Assembly: GCA_964513365.1 (NCBI GenBank)
Contig: CAZEMH010000012.1
Coordinates: 1-16,223 of the forward strand
Direction of reading: 5' to 3'
Source of the DNA: DAOVIY01 sp964513365
Lineage (GTDB): Bacteria; Patescibacteriota; Minisyncoccia; UBA6257
Length of the DNA: 16,223 bases
Position numbers and translations under genes: made by a program. Positions 12,479 through 16,223 of this stretch are shown in pieces. Position 1 is the stretch's first letter, and each line of letters starts with the position of its first letter. The notes beneath the pieces are model-generated. The model did no database searches. It worked only from the letters and a program-made list of their open reading frames with translations, and had not been told where the DNA came from.

Positions 12479-14613
12479 GCCCTTACCTGCTTGTCTGCTT
12501 CTAAACTAATTTTAGTAGCATTAATAATCTCTTCCAATGGCATTGAAGATCTTCTTTGGTGCAAAGAAGAAGCTAGCTCTTTTAATTCTTCGAAGTGGCC
12601 TTTATTCTGCTGGCGCATTTTCATACCAGCTTTTACTCCGTAAGTTTTTAATTTTTTAAAATCATCTAAGATAAACGCTCTCCCTTCAGAGTATAGCTCC
12701 ATATATTCTTTACCAATTTTTTCATCTCCTTGTGTTGTATAAATCAAATTAGCCAAAGAGCCATCTTTAAATTTAATTGTACAAACAAAATTATCTGTAG
12801 CAAGATAAAAAGTGTCTTTTGGAGTTATTGAATAAGCATTAATCTTTTCAACCCCGGATTCAACAAGATAACAAAAGAGATCAAACATATGACAGGCATT
12901 ACCTAAAATCCTTCCTCCACCTTCGCTGGTATTAACCCAATGACTTGGCGCAAGATAAGAATCATTAACCCTGTAATTAATCATAATTGGACTGCGGCGA
13001 TCACTAATCGTTTCTTTTATCTTCTGAATAAACGGAGAAAAACGACGATTAAACCCAACTGCAATAATCGGAGAATAATCAAAATTTTGTGTTTTTAATA
13101 TATCTAAAATCTCATTTAATTCTTCTTCAGTAAGACACAATGGTTTCTCAACAAAAACATTCTTTCCTGCTTTTAAAGCATCAATAACCATCTGAGCATG
13201 AAGATTGTGCCTTGTACTAATAATAACAAGATTTATCTTAGGATCATTCAATAATGCTTTGTAATCGGTTGTAGCAATATTTGCGTTATAGCGGCTGGCA
13301 AAATGTTTGGCTTTTACCTGGTTATACGTACAAATCCCGCGAATATTATAAAACTCCCTTAATTTCATCAAATTAGGCAGATGCACAGTCTGAGTAAAAC
13401 TTCCTATTCCAATAATGCCTAATCCAATTTTTCCTTCAATTTTTTGAGGAGCAGATAATTCAATAAATTGTTCTGAATCTTTTTCTTTTAAAATGGAACT
13501 GGGATAAGAGAGTAAAACTGCTAATGGTTTTTTATTAGAATTTAATAATTTATACGCCAAATCAGCTTGTTCTAAAGAATATTTTCCTCCGACTAAAGAT
13601 TTAAAATCAACTTTTTTGTTTTTTAATAATTGTAAATAGGCCTGCATATTACGATTCTCTGTCCACCTTACATAAGCATAAGGATAATCAATCCCTTTAT
13701 TCTCGTAATCAGCATCTCCTCTGCCAGGACCATAAGAAGTAGATATACGCAATTCAATTTCTTTTTCATACCAAGGCAATCTATTAATTTTCAAACCAAT
13801 ATCCCCTACAACAACAACTTTTCCTCGTTTTCTTGTTATTAATAACGATTGATTAATAATTTCATTGTCTGATGGATTAGCAGCAGTGATAATAGTGGCA
13901 TCTGCCCCCTGCGAATTAGTAAGATGGTTAATTTTATTCAAAAGATTTTTCCCTACAGGAGAAAAAACATTAAGTAATCCATTTTCTTTTGCTTTTTTTA
14001 TTCTTTCTTTAGAAAGCTCTAATCCAATTACCTTTATTCCACTTGCCAAAAGAATTTGAGCTGTTAATTGACCTAATAATCCTAAACCAACAACCACAGC
14101 GCTTTCTCCAACACGCAAATCAGCCTGCCTGACTCCTTGCAAAGCAATTGCGCCGACTGTAGCAGAACAAGCATCTTCAAAAGAAACTCCATCAGGAACT
14201 TTTACTGCTAAATTTCTTGGAACAGCTATAAATTCAGCATGCGAAGCAATATTTGCTCCTGCGCAAGCAACAATATCCCCTTTTTTAATATCAGTAATAT
14301 TCTTTCCAATTCTTATAACACGCCCGCAACAACTATATCCAGGTGTTACTCCTGCTTGGAGCATACCTGTTACTATTTTATAAGCATTAGAAATTCCCTG
14401 TTCTTTTACTAATTTCAACCCTTTAGCTAATTTAGTTGGATATTTTAAAATTTTTAAAGGCAAAGGCTGTCTTGAAAAATTCAAACTTGATAACTCAGTG
14501 CCAGATGAAATTAAAGAAAATAAATTTTCCACTAAAATCTGGTTTGCTCCGCATCCTGGCGTTGGAACTTCTTCTACAACAACTTTTCCCTGTTTAAAAA
14601 CTAATTGTTTCAT
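12475..14613 (-). CDS. Bi-domain oxidoreductase: zinc-type ADH-like + Gfo/Idh/MocA
   Basis: A 712-residue fusion of two NAD(P)-dependent dehydrogenases. The N-terminal half (about 1-365) is alcohol-dehydrogenase-like: GYSCCGRV, KKGDIVACAGANIASHAEF, then a Rossmann fold VVVGLGLLGQLTAQIL. The C-terminal half (about 390-712) is Gfo/Idh/MocA-type: IGLGIIGIGSFTQTVHLPNL (nucleotide loop), NVFVEKPL (the EKP motif) and GGGRILGNACHMFDL (substrate-site histidine region). This fusion is a recognised family, often found in sugar, polysaccharide or cell-surface gene clusters; the substrate here is unknown. The ATG at 14613 (MKQLVFKQGKVVVEEVP) matches the family start; the open frame extends 16 codons further to a TTG without support. 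It lies 66 nt after the DUF4143 ATPase gene, with no clear promoter between, so the two may be co-transcribed. Confidence 0.9.
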   Translation of the reverse strand: MKQLVFKQGKVVVEEVPTPGCGANQILVENLFSLISSGTELSSLNFSRQPLPLKILKYPTKLAKGLKLVKEQGISNAYKIVTGMLQAGVTPGYSCCGRVIRIGKNITDIKKGDIVACAGANIASHAEFIAVPRNLAVKVPDGVSFEDACSATVGAIALQGVRQADLRVGESAVVVGLGLLGQLTAQILLASGIKVIGLELSKERIKKAKENGLLNVFSPVGKNLLNKINHLTNSQGADATIITAANPSDNEIINQSLLITRKRGKVVVVGDIGLKINRLPWYEKEIELRISTSYGPGRGDADYENKGIDYPYAYVRWTENRNMQAYLQLLKNKKVDFKSLVGGKYSLEQADLAYKLLNSNKKPLAVLLSYPSSILKEKDSEQFIELSAPQKIEGKIGLGIIGIGSFTQTVHLPNLMKLREFYNIRGICTYNQVKAKHFASRYNANIATTDYKALLNDPKINLVIISTRHNLHAQMVIDALKAGKNVFVEKPLCLTEEELNEILDILKTQNFDYSPIIAVGFNRRFSPFIQKIKETISDRRSPIMINYRVNDSYLAPSHWVNTSEGGGRILGNACHMFDLFCYLVESGVEKINAYSITPKDTFYLATDNFVCTIKFKDGSLANLIYTTQGDEKIGKEYMELYSEGRAFILDDFKKLKTYGVKAGMKMRQQNKGHFEELKELASSLHQRRSSMPLEEIINATKISLEADKQVRA

Positions 14614-14679
14614 AATCTTGTAATTTATAACTCGCGATGATACCCCTTGCATTACGAGCAAACTTTAAAATTGTTTAAT

Positions 14680-15906
14680 TTAAACTGAATATATTGGTGA
14701 AATTTTAAAACCTATTTTTTCTTTTATTCCTGCTTTGTATTTAAACAAAACTAATTTACCTATATCTGGATATGCCCTCTCAAATACACGAAGGGTTGAA
14801 GAACGTATGTCTTTTGCGGTCTTCTTTACTTCTACTGCCAACAAGGTATTGTTTTCTAATTGAATAATAAAATCCAGTTCATGCCTAAGTTTGTCTCTCC
14901 AATATTGTGGCTCCAAGTTTCTTTTTATAAGTTGCATAAAAACACCATTTTCTAAAAGTGCACCACCGTCTACCCTTTCGTCTATTTTTCTAAAATCATT
15001 AACAATTAAGTTTCTTAAACCTGTATCTAAAAAATAAACTTTTGGGTTCTTTACTATCTCTGATCTCTTGTTTTTAAAATATGGCTTAATAAAATTACAA
15101 ATAAAAGTTTTATTTAAAAAATTCAGATATTTTTTAAGAGTTAGATAAGTATATTCCGAAAAAATAGATAACTCATTATAAGCTATCATATTGCCAATTT
15201 GCAAAGCTAATCCCTGAATAAGTTTTGCTAATTTGTAATCATCTATTAAACCCAAAATATCTTTAACTTCGCGTAAAAAATAGGTATTGTAAATATTTTT
15301 TAGAACCTCTTTCTTCTCATCAAAGCCTCTTGATAACACAACTCGTGGATAGCCGCCATATAATAAATATTCTTCATACTTATCTGATAAAATTCGGTGT
15401 GTTTCATTACTAGGTAAGATACTGACAGGCATACTCAAATCTATTTTATACTTTTCAAGCAAAGCGCAATAATTCTGCCCCTTACTACTAAGAAATTCTT
15501 CAAAATCAAATGGATACAAGTTAAATATAAAAATCCTCCCTACTAAAAATTTCAGAGTTTTAACTGTTAAATCTATAGCAGAAGAACCAGTAATAAAAAT
15601 CTTTGGTTTATATAAATCATAGAGGTATTTTAGATTTTTACCGCCTTCTTTTGCATATTGGAATTCATCTATAAATAAATATTTTGATTTTTTAACATAT
15701 AGCTCTGCAAAATCTTCTATATTTTGTTCAAATAATCTTAGTATAGATTTATCTTCAAAACTAATAAATACGCTACCTTCTAATTTTTGGTTTATTTGTT
15801 GAAGAAGGGTAGTCTTTCCACATTGTCTCGGGCCTACTATTGCTATTATTTCAGGCGAATTAAGGTATTTTAAAATAGTGTCTTCTAATTTTCTTTTAAT
15901 ATACAT
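14680..15906 (-). CDS. AAA+ ATPase with DUF4143 C-terminal domain
   Basis: A 408-residue protein of the widespread AAA_14/DUF4143 family, ATPases found in many copies in archaea and in candidate-phylum genomes. It shows Walker A GPRQCGKTTLL (25-35), Walker B YLFIDEFQYAK (76-86), the sensor-1 like FITGSSA (104-110), LYPFDFEEF (131-139), YGGYPRVV (about 188-195) and a C-terminal nuclease-like core (HELDFIIQLENNTLLAVEVKK) with D, E and K in the order of restriction-endonuclease-type folds. Length is normal. Biological function is not established; roles in defence, stress or mobile elements have been suggested by context, and nothing here decides between them. The gene has its own strong promoter, and its leader folds over the only good Shine-Dalgarno-like sequence in the window. 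Confidence 0.9.
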   Translation of the reverse strand: MYIKRKLEDTILKYLNSPEIIAIVGPRQCGKTTLLQQINQKLEGSVFISFEDKSILRLFEQNIEDFAELYVKKSKYLFIDEFQYAKEGGKNLKYLYDLYKPKIFITGSSAIDLTVKTLKFLVGRIFIFNLYPFDFEEFLSSKGQNYCALLEKYKIDLSMPVSILPSNETHRILSDKYEEYLLYGGYPRVVLSRGFDEKKEVLKNIYNTYFLREVKDILGLIDDYKLAKLIQGLALQIGNMIAYNELSIFSEYTYLTLKKYLNFLNKTFICNFIKPYFKNKRSEIVKNPKVYFLDTGLRNLIVNDFRKIDERVDGGALLENGVFMQLIKRNLEPQYWRDKLRHELDFIIQLENNTLLAVEVKKTAKDIRSSTLRVFERAYPDIGKLVLFKYKAGIKEKIGFKISPIYSV

Positions 15907-15912
15907 GGTTTT

Positions 15913-15939
15913 TAGCCTTTTTACTAAAATTAAAGGCTA
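15913..15939 (-). promoter_or_regulatory. Leader hairpin masking the ribosome binding site of the DUF4143 ATPase
   Basis: TAGCCTTT (15939-15932) and AAAGGCTA (15920-15913) form a perfect 8-bp stem with an 11-nt loop. The 3' arm contains AAAGG, placed 9 nt before the ATG (15906), so it doubles as a Shine-Dalgarno. The predicted transcription start (about 15938) coincides with the first base of the stem, so almost the whole leader is this hairpin. Confidence 0.65.
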
Positions 15940-15953
15940 CTATAATTATAGTA
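15938..15953. repeat. 16-bp perfect palindrome over the -10 region
   Basis: TACTATAATTATAGTA reads identically on both strands and contains the minus-strand TATAAT as well as a plus-strand TATAAT (15941-15946). A palindrome covering -10 and the start site is a good position for a repressor operator, but in AT-rich DNA it may only reflect two overlapping -10 motifs. Confidence 0.6.
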
Positions 15954-15972
15954 TAGACCTAATTAATGTCAA
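15945..15972 (-). promoter_or_regulatory. Consensus promoter of the DUF4143 ATPase gene
   Basis: TTGACA (15972-15967), a 16-nt spacer, TATAAT (15950-15945), all perfect on the minus strand. Predicted start is about 15938. The -10 lies inside a 16-bp perfect palindrome, described separately. Confidence 0.85.
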
Positions 15973-16011
15973 GCTTTTACAATAACAGAAATAAACCGCA
16001 AGATACAAAAC

Positions 16012-16223
16012 TTAATCTGCTATTAACTCCCACTGTTCATTTTCCACTAACTTAATAAAATCTTCTACTACTTGTTTTGCTCCAGGATTTAGTTCTAAAA
16101 CTTTATTGGCATATTCAATAGCTTTTTCCTTGTTATGCATTTTAGCGTATGTAGCAGATAAACCAGTGTATAAAGAAGTATCATTTGGATCTATTCGAAT
16201 AGCCTGAATATAAAGATTCTTTA
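16012..16223 (-). CDS. TPR-repeat protein, C-terminal part
   Basis: Sixty-nine codons are open from the right window edge to a TAA at 16014-16012. The translation contains tetratricopeptide repeat pattern: NLYIQAIRIDPNDTSLYTGLSATYAKM followed by KEKAIEYANKVLELNPG, with the alternating Ala/Gly, Tyr and Pro positions of TPRs, then a short helical tail ending WELIAD. The rest of the gene is outside the window, so the full domain set (for example a membrane or O-antigen-ligase-like domain ahead of the repeats) cannot be seen. It ends 39 nt before the -35 of the DUF4143 ATPase promoter, without an evident terminator. Confidence 0.85.
   Translation of the reverse strand, partial: KNLYIQAIRIDPNDTSLYTGLSATYAKMHNKEKAIEYANKVLELNPGAKQVVEDFIKLVENEQWELIAD

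Noticed and set aside
1..16223. tRNA genes, CRISPR arrays, insertion sequences or attachment sites
   Set aside because: I saw no cloverleaf with a TTC-loop consensus, no regularly spaced repeats, no transposase or integrase frame and no terminal inverted repeats.

Overview
The window looks like a chromosomal piece of a low-GC, small-genome bacterium of the Candidate Phyla Radiation (Patescibacteria, probably Parcubacteria-like). This is inferred from four things: very AT-rich, Lys/Ile-rich proteins; tight gene packing with 1-10 nt gaps; an archease-RtcB pair next to a free-standing EF-Tu domain-2-like protein; and a near absence of recognisable Shine-Dalgarno sequences. TGA is used as a normal stop (for example at 3517 and 12475), so the TGA-as-glycine code of Gracilibacteria/SR1 does not apply. 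No 16S rRNA or other phylogenetic marker is present, so the taxonomy stays an inference.

Layout. 1-81: C-terminal tail of an unidentified plus-strand gene. 111-3414 (minus): a four-gene operon, archease - RtcB RNA ligase - EF-Tu domain-2-like protein - aromatic-type amino acid permease. 3458-3777 (minus): rpsT (ribosomal protein S20) with its own intrinsic terminator. 3864-9226 (minus): a second operon, tsaE - polA - PAS histidine kinase - holA, mixing tRNA modification, DNA replication/repair and sensing. 9242-9303: divergent promoter region. 9304-12198 (plus): a 964-residue protein with two complete PilB/GspE-type ATPase modules in tandem. 12197-12368 (minus): an unannotated structured RNA of about 170 nt with a consensus sigma70 promoter, a 25-bp closing stem and a terminal U-run. 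12475-14613 (minus): a two-domain oxidoreductase (alcohol-dehydrogenase-like plus Gfo/Idh/MocA). 14680-15906 (minus): an AAA+/DUF4143 ATPase whose short leader folds into a hairpin. 16012-end (minus): C-terminus of a TPR protein.

The core genes cover RNA ligation (RtcB/archease), translation (S20, EF-like), t6A synthesis (TsaE), replication (PolA, delta subunit) and type IV pilus assembly (PilB). The 12.2-16 kb part is more accessory in character and holds three strong minus-strand TTGACA/TATAAT promoters. The most interesting items are the structured RNA with its tandem promoters, the tandem PilB fusion, and the hairpin and palindrome at the DUF4143 ATPase promoter.
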